From the NCBI RefSeq assembly GCF_001888185.1, contig NZ_CP016365.1, positions 1 to 64,000 of the forward strand: a DNA stretch of 64,000 nt, in the 5' to 3' direction. The position numbers and the translations under genes were made by a program. The notes under the pieces are model-generated. The model saw only the letters and a program-made list of their open reading frames with translations, searched no databases and was not told the origin of the DNA. The DNA comes from Phaeobacter porticola. GTDB taxonomy: Bacteria > Pseudomonadota > Alphaproteobacteria > Rhodobacterales > Rhodobacteraceae. This document shows, piece by piece, positions 16,695-25,965 of this stretch (position 1 is its first letter; each line of letters starts with the position of its first letter).

Positions 16695-17662
16695 AGTGAC
16701 ATGAACCGTTCCGCGCCACGTCGCAGGGATAGATTATCGAGCACGTAGTCACGGGGACGGTAATCGGGCAGCGCCGCCCAGAACTGGTCGAGCTGTTCTT
16801 CGATGTTGGCCAATTTGAAACGCAATCCACAGCGCTCGTCGAAATATGGCACAGCGCTGGGGGCAACATCCCCAGTTGCCAAAGCGCGCTGTGACGGATC
16901 AACCAGCTCTCCCTCGTCCCAGGCCAGCACTGGGAGATTGGCAGACATGGCCTCTTGATAAGCGAGGCCCTGCGTTTCATGTTCGGTGCAAAAAAGTACC
17001 GCACGACTGCGGCTGACCAAATCGCGATATTGCGCAGGCGTATGGCTGCCGTAATTCAGTTCCTGCCAGCTCAGGCCGCGGGCGGTCAGCATATTGCGCA
17101 GGGGCTGGATCAAATCCGTCTCACGTTCCGCTTTGCGATGCCAACGCACCTTATTATAAAGCAGCAGGTCGATGGTCTTGGGGTGTCTAGACATATCAGG
17201 CCAGGCGTCGGTGTCGATGCCGACAAACATAGGCGAGAACTGAGCGCGGGTCTCTATAGGGTTGAGCTGGATTGGCCAGGCCGATGGGTAGGTCAGGACC
17301 TGTAGGTTCAGCTTGCTCCGCAAACGTGTGAGATCCTTTGGATCGGGCACCCGACCGGGACCGTAAATTGCAGGATTTCGCAGCTCAAAGCGTGCCAGCG
17401 GCGGTAGATATCCGCTTAGCCCGATGGGGTGATCCGGATTTCTGCGCGCAAAAGCAAAGTCATTTATCAGCACTTCATGGCCAATCGTCTCTAGGCTTTT
17501 GGCGAGATTTGTAAATGCGGTGTAAAACCCGGTACGGGGCTGCGCCCCTTTTATCAGCCGGTAGCCATAACGGATCCGTTCGCGCAGTTGTGAGAGGGAT
17601 TGCCCGCCCGGGAAATCATAGGCCTTGAGGTCGTAGCCATCAAAGAACAAAGGGATTTTCAC
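16601..17662 (-). CDS. Putative glycosyltransferase (GT-B type)
   Basis: 353 residues, ATG 17662. N-terminal MKIPLFFDGYDLKAYDFPGG; FYTAFTNLAKSLETIGHEVLIND is the usual first-domain glycine/acceptor region of GT-B enzymes; LLLYNKVRWHRK starts a second domain; CTEHETQGLAYQEAMSANLPVLAWDEGE matches the EX7E-type donor-binding region of GT4-like enzymes. Annotation as a glycosyltransferase rests on that C-terminal part. Its 3' end overlaps the ExoL-like gene tail to tail by 94 bp, with both frames looking real. Oriented away from the chemosensory genes that follow. Donor and acceptor unknown. Confidence 0.65.
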   Translation of the reverse strand: MKIPLFFDGYDLKAYDFPGGQSLSQLRERIRYGYRLIKGAQPRTGFYTAFTNLAKSLETIGHEVLINDFAFARRNPDHPIGLSGYLPPLARFELRNPAIYGPGRVPDPKDLTRLRSKLNLQVLTYPSAWPIQLNPIETRAQFSPMFVGIDTDAWPDMSRHPKTIDLLLYNKVRWHRKAERETDLIQPLRNMLTARGLSWQELNYGSHTPAQYRDLVSRSRAVLFCTEHETQGLAYQEAMSANLPVLAWDEGELVDPSQRALATGDVAPSAVPYFDERCGLRFKLANIEEQLDQFWAALPDYRPRDYVLDNLSLRRGAERFMSLYAPLCDGVVSAGVTGSIPADSSKAATSSEL

Positions 17663-17903
17663 GAATTCAAGGCTCCCGATGTCCGATCCGGTTTTGGTCG
17701 CAGCGACGTTATCATCTGCCCGTCAGCCCGTCGATGGATATCGGCGCGAACCTCTACCGGACGTCACCGCGAGAGCCAGCCTGCGATCAAAATTTCATTA
17801 AAAGACTGCCTAGTTTTTTGGTCGGTTCTCTTCGCAGTTAGGGGGTTTGTTAATCGCTGGTGGTCAGGGTTTCCGTTGTATTCTCGAAGGTGGAGTAAGT
17901 CGA

Positions 17904-19064
17904 ATGTTGTTACGAAAAGTTATTACCACTGCCGCACTTGCTGCAGTGTTGCCAACCCTGGGTTTGGCAGAACAAGGAGTGACTGAGACAGATGTCACCT
18001 TCGCTCAAGTTGCCGCACTTGATGGTCCAGCGGCCGCGCTGGGGCAGGGCATGCAACTTGGACTGCAAGCCGCCTTTGCCGAAGCTAACGCAGCAGGTGG
18101 AGTTCATGGCCGCACACTTATCCTTGACAGCATGGATGACAGTTATGAGCCTGACCGTTCGGTTACGCTGGTCAAAAAGGTGATCGCCGATAATCAACAT
18201 ATTGGTTTGATCGGTGCTGTTGGCACGCCGACCGCGTCGGCGACGCAGCCGATTGCGACCGAGGCAGGCTTGCCATTTATCGGGCCCTTCACCGGGGCGG
18301 GTTTCCTGCGCGACGCCAGCCATGGCAATATCCTGAATGTCCGCGCGACCTATGCTGCGGAAACAGAGGCCTGGATTGCCCATCTTGTGGATGAGCAAAA
18401 TATGAAATCCATTGCACTGCTATATCAGGATGACGGGTTCGGCCGTGTTGGCCTGTCGGGGGTCACCGCGGCGCTGGAGAAGCGTGGTATGACATTGGTC
18501 GCCGAAGGCACCTATACACGCAACACCACAGCGGTGAAAAAGGCACTGCTGACGATCCGTAAGGCCAAACCCGACGCGGTTGTGATGGTTGGCGCATACA
18601 AGCCGGTGGCCGAGTTCATCAAACTGTCGCGCAAGCTGAAATTCAACCCGACCTTCGTCAATATCTCCTTTGTGGGCTCTGATGCGCTTGCCAAGGAACT
18701 AGGCGATGCAGGGGAAGGTGTGATCATTAGCCAGGTTGTGCCATTCCCGTGGGATCAGTCAATTCCTGTGGTCGCGCAATATCAAGCAGCGTTGAAGACT
18801 GTGAACGCCGACGCTGCCCCCGGTTTCGTGACCCTTGAGGGGTATCTGACCGGGCGGCTTGCAATCCGCGCGCTGGAAGACGCCGGTGCCGATTTGACTC
18901 GCGAGAGCTATCTCGCGGCGATGGTCGGATTGCGTGATGTTGATTTTGGCGGCGTGTCGATGACGTTTGGTCCGGACGACAACCAGGGCATGGATGATGT
19001 GTTCCTGACTCATATTACCAAGGATGGCGGGTTTGAACCGGTCGTTAGCGGCGGCGAATCCTAA
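17904..19064 (+). CDS. LivK-type periplasmic substrate-binding protein
   Basis: 386 residues from ATG 17904, chosen because AAGGTGGAG (17887-17895) is positioned 8 nt before it and a clean signal peptide follows (MLLRKVITTAALAAVLPTLGLA). Type I periplasmic binding fold of the branched-chain amino acid ABC family: VTFAQVAALDGPAAALGQGM, IGLIGAVGTPTASATQPIA, ALLYQDDGFGRVGLSGV, DAVVMVGAYKP. No permease or ATPase gene is nearby; instead a chemoreceptor gene follows after 100 bp, and an amino-acid exporter lies beyond. That suggests a sensory rather than transport role: a soluble ligand-binding partner for the chemoreceptor. Ligand probably an amino acid or related organic acid. Confidence 0.83.
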   Translation: MLLRKVITTAALAAVLPTLGLAEQGVTETDVTFAQVAALDGPAAALGQGMQLGLQAAFAEANAAGGVHGRTLILDSMDDSYEPDRSVTLVKKVIADNQHIGLIGAVGTPTASATQPIATEAGLPFIGPFTGAGFLRDASHGNILNVRATYAAETEAWIAHLVDEQNMKSIALLYQDDGFGRVGLSGVTAALEKRGMTLVAEGTYTRNTTAVKKALLTIRKAKPDAVVMVGAYKPVAEFIKLSRKLKFNPTFVNISFVGSDALAKELGDAGEGVIISQVVPFPWDQSIPVVAQYQAALKTVNADAAPGFVTLEGYLTGRLAIRALEDAGADLTRESYLAAMVGLRDVDFGGVSMTFGPDDNQGMDDVFLTHITKDGGFEPVVSGGES

Positions 19065-19075
19065 GGTTCGCCCTG

Positions 19076-19102
19076 GGTTGAGGCGCGGTTGGTGCCTCGA
19101 CC
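19076..19102 (+). terminator. Hairpin between binding protein and chemoreceptor
   Basis: GGTTGAGGC, 9-nt loop, GCCTCGACC: nine-pair stem with one G-T pair, followed by TTCC but no long T-run. More likely an mRNA-stabilising or partial terminator hairpin than a strong terminator, so the two genes may still be cotranscribed. Confidence 0.5.
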
Positions 19103-19164
19103 TTCCTGTGTCTGTCCGGTCACCGGGCAGAGTCTGGTAGTTTAAATGACTTATAGGAATAACC

Positions 19165-21825
19165 ATGAAGACGCAGACACGTAGACGCGCGACGCGACGG
19201 TGGAATCCCCTGTCCAGTATTCGTGCCAAGATGTTTCTTATCTTGCTGGCCATGGCAGGGACGTCGGCGGCCATCGGGTTCGCTGTGATACTTGCGTTCG
19301 AGCGCGTGTCTGCGGAGATGCACACGCTGTCCGAGAAAAAACTACCGGAGTTGGAACTGAGTGGCCAGATGACCGCTGCCGCAAGCCGTACCAAGGATGC
19401 GATGGTTGCTGTGATGCTTGCTGATACGCCCGGTGCATTGGATTTTGCCGAAAGCGATGTGGCTACCGCAGTTGCGGCACTGGATGGGGCTGTCAGTAGG
19501 CTGCCAGAAACCCTGCGCGATGAATTCAAACCAGATGTGATTATGGTGCAAGAGGCACTGGACGCCTCTATCCGGGCGCGGACCATTGCCTTTAAGAATG
19601 CATCAGAGGTGATCGCGCGAACCACGCAGCTGCAAGAGCTGAGCAGCGCATTGCAGGCTACCCTGGCGGAAATGGCTGACGAGGCCTATTTGAATTTGAC
19701 CACGGGTGGGGAGCAGACGATGTCAGCGGTTGACGCCACGCTGGTTGATCTGGTCGAAGTGAAATTCGCAACCTTGCAGGCGTTGTTGCAGGCGCGTGCT
19801 GAAATCAATCTGATTTCTGGTATCGCGTTGGCGATTGGCGAGACGGATGATCGTGCAATGCAGTCTATTCTGACCGATCTTGCCAAGGCATCGGATGGTC
19901 GCTTGGCTGAGGTGATCAATACGCTCGAGGTCGAAGCGCCGGGTGTCGTTCCTATCTTTGCCATTCGCGATGCTGCAGCAACCCTGCAAAATGCGGTCTC
20001 ACGTGGACGACTCCAGTCCAACGCCATGCGTCAAGATGTGCTGAGCGCCCGCCTGTCTAGTGATACTGAACTGGCAACGGCTGTTGATGACATGGTGTTT
20101 GAGGTCACACTGGCTGCCGAAGATGCAAGCACCGACAGCAAGAACGCAATTCAGGGGCTGCTGACCAATGAAGTCGGGTTTCTCAACACGCTCTTGGAGA
20201 TCAACACCTGGATTAGCAATTTCCAAGTGGCAGCGTTGGATGTGGTAACCGCACAGGGCGTTCTGCAAACTCGTGCCGCTGCCGAAGCGATGGAACGCGC
20301 TGCCGCAGCTCTTGCCGACTACAAAACATTTGATAACGGCAGACTGGCTGCCCAGCTGGAAAACATCATCTCGCTGGCGCAACCGGATCAGGGCTTGGCG
20401 ATTTTTCGGATTGCCTCGCTCACTGCGGATGCTGACGCAACAAAGGAAGCGAACGCCACCGCCAATGCTGTGCTACAGATTGCCAGCCGCGCATCACTGC
20501 TAGGCTCGGGCAGCCGAGGCGAGATTGCGTATATGGCCAGCGACATTGCAGCCGCGGTTGATGCCGCCCATACCAATATAGAGCGATTGCTGATGGTGGC
20601 CGGCGCGCTATTGGTGGCGGCATTGTTGCTGACACATTGGTTGGTTCAACGGCCATTGAATGCCATCAGTCGCACCACCGAAAGGTTGGCAGATGGGGAT
20701 CTGAGCCCAATCAAGGGGTTTAAACGCACAAGCGATGAAATTCATAGAATTGCCCAAGCCCTGACCGTTTTCCGGGACGGGTTGGTTGAGAAAGAGACGT
20801 TGTCCAAAGCCGCCGAGGAAGAGCGCGCCGCGCATCAGGCCGAGCAAACGGCGGCTGTCACGGCAATTGGCAACGGGTTGGCGCGACTTGCACAGGGGGA
20901 TCTTTCGGCGCGCATCAACGAAGAATTGACTGAAGGCTACGCGCAGCTGCAGGCCGATTTTAACCTGACGGTTGAGACGCTGAACAGCACGGTGGGTGAC
21001 ATGGTTGATGTGGCGTCCTCTATCCGCAATGGCGCCGATGAGATCAGCCAAGCCTCTGATGATCTTTCCCGCCGCACGGAAAGCCAGGCTGCGACGCTGG
21101 AAGAGACTGCCGCCGCGTTGGACGAGCTGACAGCCAGCGTTAAATCCGCCGCTGAGGGGGCTCGATCTGTGGAAACCACAACACAGGACGCCAAGACTGA
21201 GGCAGTCAAGAATAGCAGTGTTGTTAGCAGCGCGGTATCGGCAATGACCGAGATCGAGGAAAGCTCCAAGCATATTGCGCAGATCATCGGGGTCATTGAC
21301 GACATTGCGTTCCAGACCAATCTGCTGGCGTTGAACGCAGGGGTCGAGGCTGCCCGTGCCGGTGATGCCGGTCGTGGATTTGCGGTTGTTGCATCAGAGG
21401 TACGCGGGTTGTCGCAACGCACATCTGAGGCGGCGATGGAGATCAAAACGCTCATCAGCGAAAGCTCCAAGAAGGTCGACGATGGTGTTGAATTGGTTGG
21501 CAAGGCCGGTGCCGCGCTTGGCGCCATTGTGGAGCAGGTCGGCCAGATATCGCAGCAGGTTTCTGGCATCGCTGACGGAGCTGCATCGCAATCGACAGGC
21601 CTGCATGAGATCAACATCGGCATGTCGCAGTTGGATCAGGTGACTCAGCAAAATGCCGCGATGGTTGAGGAATCCACGGCCGCCAGTCACATGCTGCGGG
21701 GCGATGCGGCCAAACTGGCCGAACTGGTGTCCAATTTTACCGTGGCGACGATGGGCTCTGCGCCACCAGTGGAGACAGCAGATGCGCAGGATGCCGACAT
21801 GGATGACTGGGAGATGTCGGCCTAG
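19165..21825 (+). CDS. Methyl-accepting chemotaxis protein with large helical sensor domain
   Basis: 886 residues from ATG 19165 (AGGA 8 nt upstream). Membrane helix 1 at about 23-45, an unusually long (about 430-residue) all-helical periplasmic region rich in Ala/Glu/Thr, helix 2 at about 475-494, HAMP ([20 protein letters not shown]), a second HAMP-like unit ([16 protein letters not shown]), then the signalling hairpin with tip [19 protein letters not shown] near 711-730. The periplasmic part is not Cache, PAS or four-helix-bundle sized; its size and helicity resemble the TorS sensor, which detects a periplasmic binding protein. With the binding protein gene directly upstream, indirect ligand sensing is the natural hypothesis. 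No CheB/CheR pentapeptide tail is seen. Confidence 0.88.
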   Translation: MKTQTRRRATRRWNPLSSIRAKMFLILLAMAGTSAAIGFAVILAFERVSAEMHTLSEKKLPELELSGQMTAAASRTKDAMVAVMLADTPGALDFAESDVATAVAALDGAVSRLPETLRDEFKPDVIMVQEALDASIRARTIAFKNASEVIARTTQLQELSSALQATLAEMADEAYLNLTTGGEQTMSAVDATLVDLVEVKFATLQALLQARAEINLISGIALAIGETDDRAMQSILTDLAKASDGRLAEVINTLEVEAPGVVPIFAIRDAAATLQNAVSRGRLQSNAMRQDVLSARLSSDTELATAVDDMVFEVTLAAEDASTDSKNAIQGLLTNEVGFLNTLLEINTWISNFQVAALDVVTAQGVLQTRAAAEAMERAAAALADYKTFDNGRLAAQLENIISLAQPDQGLAIFRIASLTADADATKEANATANAVLQIASRASLLGSGSRGEIAYMASDIAAAVDAAHTNIERLLMVAGALLVAALLLTHWLVQRPLNAISRTTERLADGDLSPIKGFKRTSDEIHRIAQALTVFRDGLVEKETLSKAAEEERAAHQAEQTAAVTAIGNGLARLAQGDLSARINEELTEGYAQLQADFNLTVETLNSTVGDMVDVASSIRNGADEISQASDDLSRRTESQAATLEETAAALDELTASVKSAAEGARSVETTTQDAKTEAVKNSSVVSSAVSAMTEIEESSKHIAQIIGVIDDIAFQTNLLALNAGVEAARAGDAGRGFAVVASEVRGLSQRTSEAAMEIKTLISESSKKVDDGVELVGKAGAALGAIVEQVGQISQQVSGIADGAASQSTGLHEINIGMSQLDQVTQQNAAMVEESTAASHMLRGDAAKLAELVSNFTVATMGSAPPVETADAQDADMDDWEMSA

Positions 21826-21859
21826 CCATCAATCTGCAGATACACCTTGATACTTCTAT

Positions 21860-21887
21860 GATCGTATCGGCTAGCGCCGATGCGGTC
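21860..21887. terminator. Hairpin between convergent chemoreceptor and azlD
   Basis: GATCGTATCGGC, loop TAGC, GCCGATGCGGTC: twelve pairs including two G-T. It lies 35 bp after the chemoreceptor stop and before the azlD stop. A short GTTTTGG follows on the plus strand. Probable terminator. Confidence 0.6.
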
Positions 21888-21921
21888 ATCCGCGTTTTGG
21901 CGGGTCAAAATACATGCTTAA

Positions 21922-22218
21922 TCAGATGATTACGTAAGAGAGCACGGCATAGCCCAATACTCCGCCGATCATTGTCCAGATAACATCGTTCGTCAGGAGG
22001 GCGATACCTAAGGCAATGACAGCGGCGCCCCAGGTCAGAGGTGGTTGATTGGCCAGGGATGCCGCCACGAGCGAGATAACGATCAAACCCGGCAGCTCAG
22101 TTAGGAGCGACGCAAAACGTGACTGCTGCAACCGATCGCCGGCCACCAGCCCAAGCAGCCGGATACCAAAGGCAGCGACAGCAAGCGCGAGGATCATGCC
22201 CCATTGTTCATATGTCAT
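21922..22218 (-). CDS. azlD: AzlD-family branched-chain amino acid export subunit
   Basis: 98 residues, ATG 22218 overlapping the azlC stop by one base (TAATG). Small membrane protein of three to four helices: WGMILALAVAAFGIRLLGL, LLTELPGLIVISLVAASLA, LTWGAAVIALGIALL, IGGVLGYAVLSYVII. AzlD is the small partner of AzlC; together they export branched-chain amino acids or analogues. Length matches the family (about 100). Second gene of a two-gene operon divergent from an Lrp regulator. Confidence 0.87.
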   Translation of the reverse strand: MTYEQWGMILALAVAAFGIRLLGLVAGDRLQQSRFASLLTELPGLIVISLVAASLANQPPLTWGAAVIALGIALLTNDVIWTMIGGVLGYAVLSYVII

Positions 22219-22931
22219 TATGCTGGGACCTTGCTACTGGGACGGAAGAGGACCACGGCGACGCCAAGCAGGGCGCCGAGTACGATGGCATAGGCGGTCG
22301 GCAATCCGACGCTCGCCAATCCAAAACTGGTGGCAAAGCTGGCCAACCACGGTGCCAGATCTCCGGTTCCTTTCCACAACCCGCGCGCCATGGCGATGAA
22401 TGCGGCGGTAAAGGCAAAGCTGAGACCGAATTTCTCCAGGTCGCCAACTGCCGATCCGACCAATGCCCCAAGAGCCGTTGAAGCGGTCCAGACGGTGATC
22501 ATCACGCATCCGGATCCAATCAGGAAACCAGCGCCAATTTTCGGGTCCTTGGCGCGCCGCGACATGGTCAATGCCCAGTTTTCATCACCGGTCAGGTGAA
22601 TCGCGAGCAGCTTTGTCGCTAGTGGCTGACCGCGCAGAAGCGGTGTCAGAGAGGCGACGATGCCAATGTAACGCAAATTCAGGGCACCACCCGCCAAAAC
22701 TGCGCCTAACACGCCAGACCCGCTTGAGAATTGTTCTGTCGCAATGATCTGAGATGATCCTGCATGAACCAGGCCGCTCATCGTGGCAATACCCCACCAG
22801 GGGAAACCGATCTGTGCCGCGAGCACACCGAATGCAAACCCGTAGAGGGCTGCCCCGAATGCCAGTGGCAGGATTGCGAGAGCACCCTTGCCCAATGAGG
22901 TGGTCAGTCGATGAGCTTGTTGATCTGTCAT
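22218..22931 (-). CDS. azlC: AzlC-family branched-chain amino acid exporter
   Basis: 237 residues, ATG 22931. AzlC signature near the N-terminus: LPLAFGAALYGFAFGVLAAQ and SGLVHAGSSQIIATEQF, NLRYIGIVASLTPLL, HLTGDENWALTM. Six to eight membrane helices. With AzlD it forms an inner-membrane exporter for branched-chain amino acids. Divergent from an Lrp/AsnC gene with a short shared promoter region, so the regulator probably controls it in response to amino acids. The nearby LivK-type binding protein adds to an amino-acid theme in this block. Confidence 0.9.
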   Translation of the reverse strand: MTDQQAHRLTTSLGKGALAILPLAFGAALYGFAFGVLAAQIGFPWWGIATMSGLVHAGSSQIIATEQFSSGSGVLGAVLAGGALNLRYIGIVASLTPLLRGQPLATKLLAIHLTGDENWALTMSRRAKDPKIGAGFLIGSGCVMITVWTASTALGALVGSAVGDLEKFGLSFAFTAAFIAMARGLWKGTGDLAPWLASFATSFGLASVGLPTAYAIVLGALLGVAVVLFRPSSKVPA

Positions 22932-23002
22932 GACAGAGTAGTAGCAAGGCCGCGTGATTGACGGAACAATGCATTTAGGCGCATATTGATCGCACTAAGT
23001 CA

Positions 23003-23019
23003 CATATTTGGAAAATATG
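23003..23019. promoter_or_regulatory. Palindrome over the lrp start, probable autoregulatory operator
   Basis: CATATTT, spacer GGA, AAATATG: perfect 7-bp arms, AT-rich like Lrp-family boxes, ending on the ATG of the regulator gene and 72 bp from the azlC start. Likely Lrp-type binding site acting on its own gene and perhaps azlCD. Confidence 0.5.
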
Positions 23020-23493
23020 ATGCATAGCAGTCAGGTTGATACAGCAGATCGTGCGCTATTGGCGCAATTGCAAAAGGATGCGCGTACCACCGTGCAAACG
23101 ATGGCGGAGAAGTGCGGCCTGTCAACGGCGTCGGTTCAGCGGCGATTGCGGCGTTTGCGCGAGAGAGGGGTTTTGCAAAGAGAGGTCGCCCTTGTCGATC
23201 AGCACATGGTCGGATTGGGGGTGACGGCCATTGTCTCGGTCGAGTTGGAGCGTGATCGGCTGGACCAAATCGATGCGTTCAAACGCAAGGCGCGGGTCGA
23301 TCCGCAGGTGTTGCATTTCTATTGCATCGCTGGTGATGCCGATTTTGTCATGGTTGTGGTTGCGCCTGATATCGCAGGCTATGAGGCCTTTACCCACCGC
23401 TTTTTCTTTGCCGATAGCAATGTGCGTAAATTTCGCACCTCGATCGTCGTCTCTACCGAGAAAAGCACGCAAGAGCTGCCACTGGACCTGTAG
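23017..23493 (+). CDS. Lrp/AsnC family transcriptional regulator
   Basis: 158 residues from ATG 23017 (a second ATG at 23020 is equally plausible; the upstream in-frame TTG at 23008 is less so). N-terminal HTH: DRALLAQLQKDARTTVQTMAEK and STASVQRRLRRLRERGVL (about residues 10-55). C-terminal RAM/ligand-binding domain: VLHFYCIAGDADFVMVVV and YEAFTHRFF. Lrp-family regulators bind amino acids and often control a divergent transporter. Divergent from azlCD, with a palindrome across the start codon, so amino-acid-responsive control of azlCD and of itself is inferred. Confidence 0.88.
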   Translation: MMHSSQVDTADRALLAQLQKDARTTVQTMAEKCGLSTASVQRRLRRLRERGVLQREVALVDQHMVGLGVTAIVSVELERDRLDQIDAFKRKARVDPQVLHFYCIAGDADFVMVVVAPDIAGYEAFTHRFFFADSNVRKFRTSIVVSTEKSTQELPLDL

Positions 23494-23538
23494 AGATGTC
23501 CAGAATTGCGGAGCTTGTGATCAGGCTTGTTCACGGCG

Positions 23539-24846
23539 TTAATGAAGATCATCGGCTACTGCTGGGTGGCGATGAAGTGGACCATGGCCATGGGCCGCCA
23601 GGTGTGGGTGATCTGCGGGCAGGTCCGGATGCTCATGTGGGATGGCCTCGTCAAGAGCGGTTGGTGTCTGATCGCTACGCCAGAGTTTTGCCGCCAACAA
23701 TAATCCGCAAAGGGCAAGCGCTCCCAGCAACAGAAAGGCAGTGTCGAAACCGGCTTGGGCACCGATTTGCCCCGCCAGCGGGTAGGTCACCAGCCAGCAA
23801 GCGTGGCTGAGTGCGAACTGTGCCGCAAATAAGGTTGGGCGATCCGCTGGCACAGCGGAGCGACGCAATAACCGCCCAGTTGGGGTTAGTGCCAAGCTAA
23901 AACCAAAGCCCAGCACCGCCCAGAGTATAGTCAGCAGAAGAAAACTGTTCGCCAATGGGCCAAGCAGTAGTCCCAAGGTCAAAATAGCACCACCTGCCAG
24001 CATAGGCGGGCGATCCGGTAAATGATCCAGAACGCGCGGTAGCAGCAGCGCGGCACCCATGGAACCACCGCCAAAAGCGGCCAGAGCGATTGCGACCTGC
24101 GGTTCAGCCAGCTGTAAACGGCCCTTGACCATGACCACCGTGTTGACGATGACCATTGAGGACGCCGAGGCCACAACGATATTCAGGGCAAGCAAGCCGC
24201 GCAGTCTGGGCGTTGCAAGATAGAGGCGAATGCCTCGTGTGGTGCGATCCCAGATGCTGCTGGGTTTGGTTGATTTTGGTGACGGAATCGAAACGGAAAC
24301 CACCAATAGGGCCGAGGCGAGAAACCCGATCACGGTGCCGCCAAACAATACCGGAAAGCTAACAATCGTTAGCAACGCAGCCGCCAACATTGGCGACAGC
24401 AGACTTTCCAGATCATAGGCCAGCCGCGACAGCGACAGGGCGCGGGTATATTGCGCCTCGTCCGGCAGTACGTCAGGGATAGTTGCCTGAAACGTCGGGG
24501 TAAATCCGGCAGAGGCCGCTTGCATCAGGAAAATCAGGCAGTAGATTTGCCAGACCTCGCTGACAAAGGGGAGCGCCAGGGCAACACAAGCGCGAATTAT
24601 GTCCAGGGAAACCAGCATGGTACGACGCGGCAACCGGTCAGCCAATGCTGCAGCGATGGGGGCCAATCCGACATAGGCCACCATCTTGATTGCCAGCGCG
24701 GTTCCAAGCACAACGCCGGCGCCCGCGCCCGCGATCTGCCAGGCGAGCAGCCCAAGCGCGACCGTTGCCAGACCCGTGCCAACGAGGGCGAGGACCTGAG
24801 CGGCGAAAAGATGGCGATAGGTGCGATTGGCCAGCACTGACAGCAT
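23539..24846 (-). CDS. MFS transporter with histidine-rich C-terminus
   Basis: 435 residues from ATG 24846 (AGG 8 nt upstream; an earlier ATG at 24876 lacks support). Twelve-helix major facilitator: FAAQVLALVGTGLATVALGL, loop 2-3 motif ADRLPRRTM, FLMQAASAGFTPTFQATIPD, SRLAYDLESLLSPM. The last about 30 residues are histidine-rich (HEHPDLPADHP, HGHGPLHRHP), uncommon for a drug-type MFS and suggestive of metal binding or sensing. Resembles the EntS/multidrug subgroup. Oriented opposite to lrp, in line with LysR. Substrate unknown. Confidence 0.8.
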   Translation of the reverse strand: MLSVLANRTYRHLFAAQVLALVGTGLATVALGLLAWQIAGAGAGVVLGTALAIKMVAYVGLAPIAAALADRLPRRTMLVSLDIIRACVALALPFVSEVWQIYCLIFLMQAASAGFTPTFQATIPDVLPDEAQYTRALSLSRLAYDLESLLSPMLAAALLTIVSFPVLFGGTVIGFLASALLVVSVSIPSPKSTKPSSIWDRTTRGIRLYLATPRLRGLLALNIVVASASSMVIVNTVVMVKGRLQLAEPQVAIALAAFGGGSMGAALLLPRVLDHLPDRPPMLAGGAILTLGLLLGPLANSFLLLTILWAVLGFGFSLALTPTGRLLRRSAVPADRPTLFAAQFALSHACWLVTYPLAGQIGAQAGFDTAFLLLGALALCGLLLAAKLWRSDQTPTALDEAIPHEHPDLPADHPHLAAHGHGPLHRHPAVADDLH

Positions 24847-24942
24847 GGTGCCTATTGTCCCGTGGCTAGAGCGCATAGGTCAGCAAAAGGTACTGGATCC
24901 ATGCGGCTGCTTGATGTCCCGACGCTACCTGTGCCACGCCGA

Positions 24943-25845
24943 TCAGGCAACCGTGTGAAGAGCGGTGCCTGAACCTGCCTGTGACTGTAGCCAGGTGACG
25001 AGGTTGCTGACCTCAGGTCGGTGGCTGTTGCGATCTGAGGGAAGGACCAGATAATGTCCGTGCTGGGTCGACAGTGCCGTGTCGCTGGCACGTATCAATG
25101 TGCCACGCTCCAAGTAGGGGCGGGCAAAGACATCAGCGATTAGCGCGATCCCTAGACCCCGGCTCGCCAGTTCAAGTGCGATCAGGGATTGATCGACCTT
25201 ATAGGTGGGCTCCGGGATTGTGACTTTTGGGTCATGTAGGGCAAAAAAATGCCGCCACGTGTCCACGACACCCGTCATTTCGATCATGGGCAGATTGTGT
25301 AGGTCAGAATGCGGGACAGAGCCGAGTAGGCTGGGTGGCGCAACGGCGATCACCTCGTTGTGCATAAGAGGCAGAACCGCTCCGTCCGGCCAATTGCCGT
25401 CGCCATAGCGGATATCAACATCAATCGATTCTCCTAGGGACGGCTCGCTCCAGGACGAGGACAGGACGCGCAGACGGCTGGCTGGGAATTGCGCTTTGTA
25501 TTCTCCGAGCAGTGGCATCAACCAAAGCAGGTTCAAAGAAGTGAGGCAGCGCAGAGTTACCTCTTGTTCGAACCCTTTGCCAAACAGGTTCCACGTGGAT
25601 GCGTCGATATCGGCAAATGCCTTGGCGACCACAGGCAGGTAGGCATGGCCCAATCGAGTGAGGTTGAGCAGTTTATGTTCGCGGCGGAATAGCTTGTGCC
25701 CCAGTTGCGCCTCAAGTCCGCGCACCTGGTAGCTGACGGCGGACGGCGTGAGGCCAAGCTCTTCGGCGGCAAGGGTAAAGCTGCCGTGGCGGGCACTGGC
25801 GTCAAAGGCGCGAAGCCAGTTCATCGGAGGAAGCTCGCTATACAT
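24943..25845 (-). CDS. LysR family regulator (GcvA-like)
   Basis: 300 residues, ATG 25845. N-terminal winged helix: NWLRAFDASARHGSFTLAAEELGLTPSAVSYQVRGLEAQLGHKLF (quoted in parts: NWLRAFDASARHGSF; LTPSAVSYQVRGLEAQLG). The C-terminal effector domain has VDIRYGDGNWPDG and LIALELASRGLGIAL. Sequence pattern is of the GcvA/AmpR branch. It is divergent from the GMC oxidoreductase operon across a 120-bp AT-rich region, the standard layout for a LysR activator of a catabolic operon. Inducer presumably the operon's substrate or an intermediate. Confidence 0.87.
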   Translation of the reverse strand: MYSELPPMNWLRAFDASARHGSFTLAAEELGLTPSAVSYQVRGLEAQLGHKLFRREHKLLNLTRLGHAYLPVVAKAFADIDASTWNLFGKGFEQEVTLRCLTSLNLLWLMPLLGEYKAQFPASRLRVLSSSWSEPSLGESIDVDIRYGDGNWPDGAVLPLMHNEVIAVAPPSLLGSVPHSDLHNLPMIEMTGVVDTWRHFFALHDPKVTIPEPTYKVDQSLIALELASRGLGIALIADVFARPYLERGTLIRASDTALSTQHGHYLVLPSDRNSHRPEVSNLVTWLQSQAGSGTALHTVA

Positions 25846-25965
25846 GGGATCAGTATAGGTTACCTGCGAATTTTTTTAAGGTAGCGACGAATTATTTTTC
25901 GTTTTTAGAATTGGCGCCAGCTTTGTAACGCTTTGGTGAAAGAAATACAGTGGGCGTTTGGGCAA

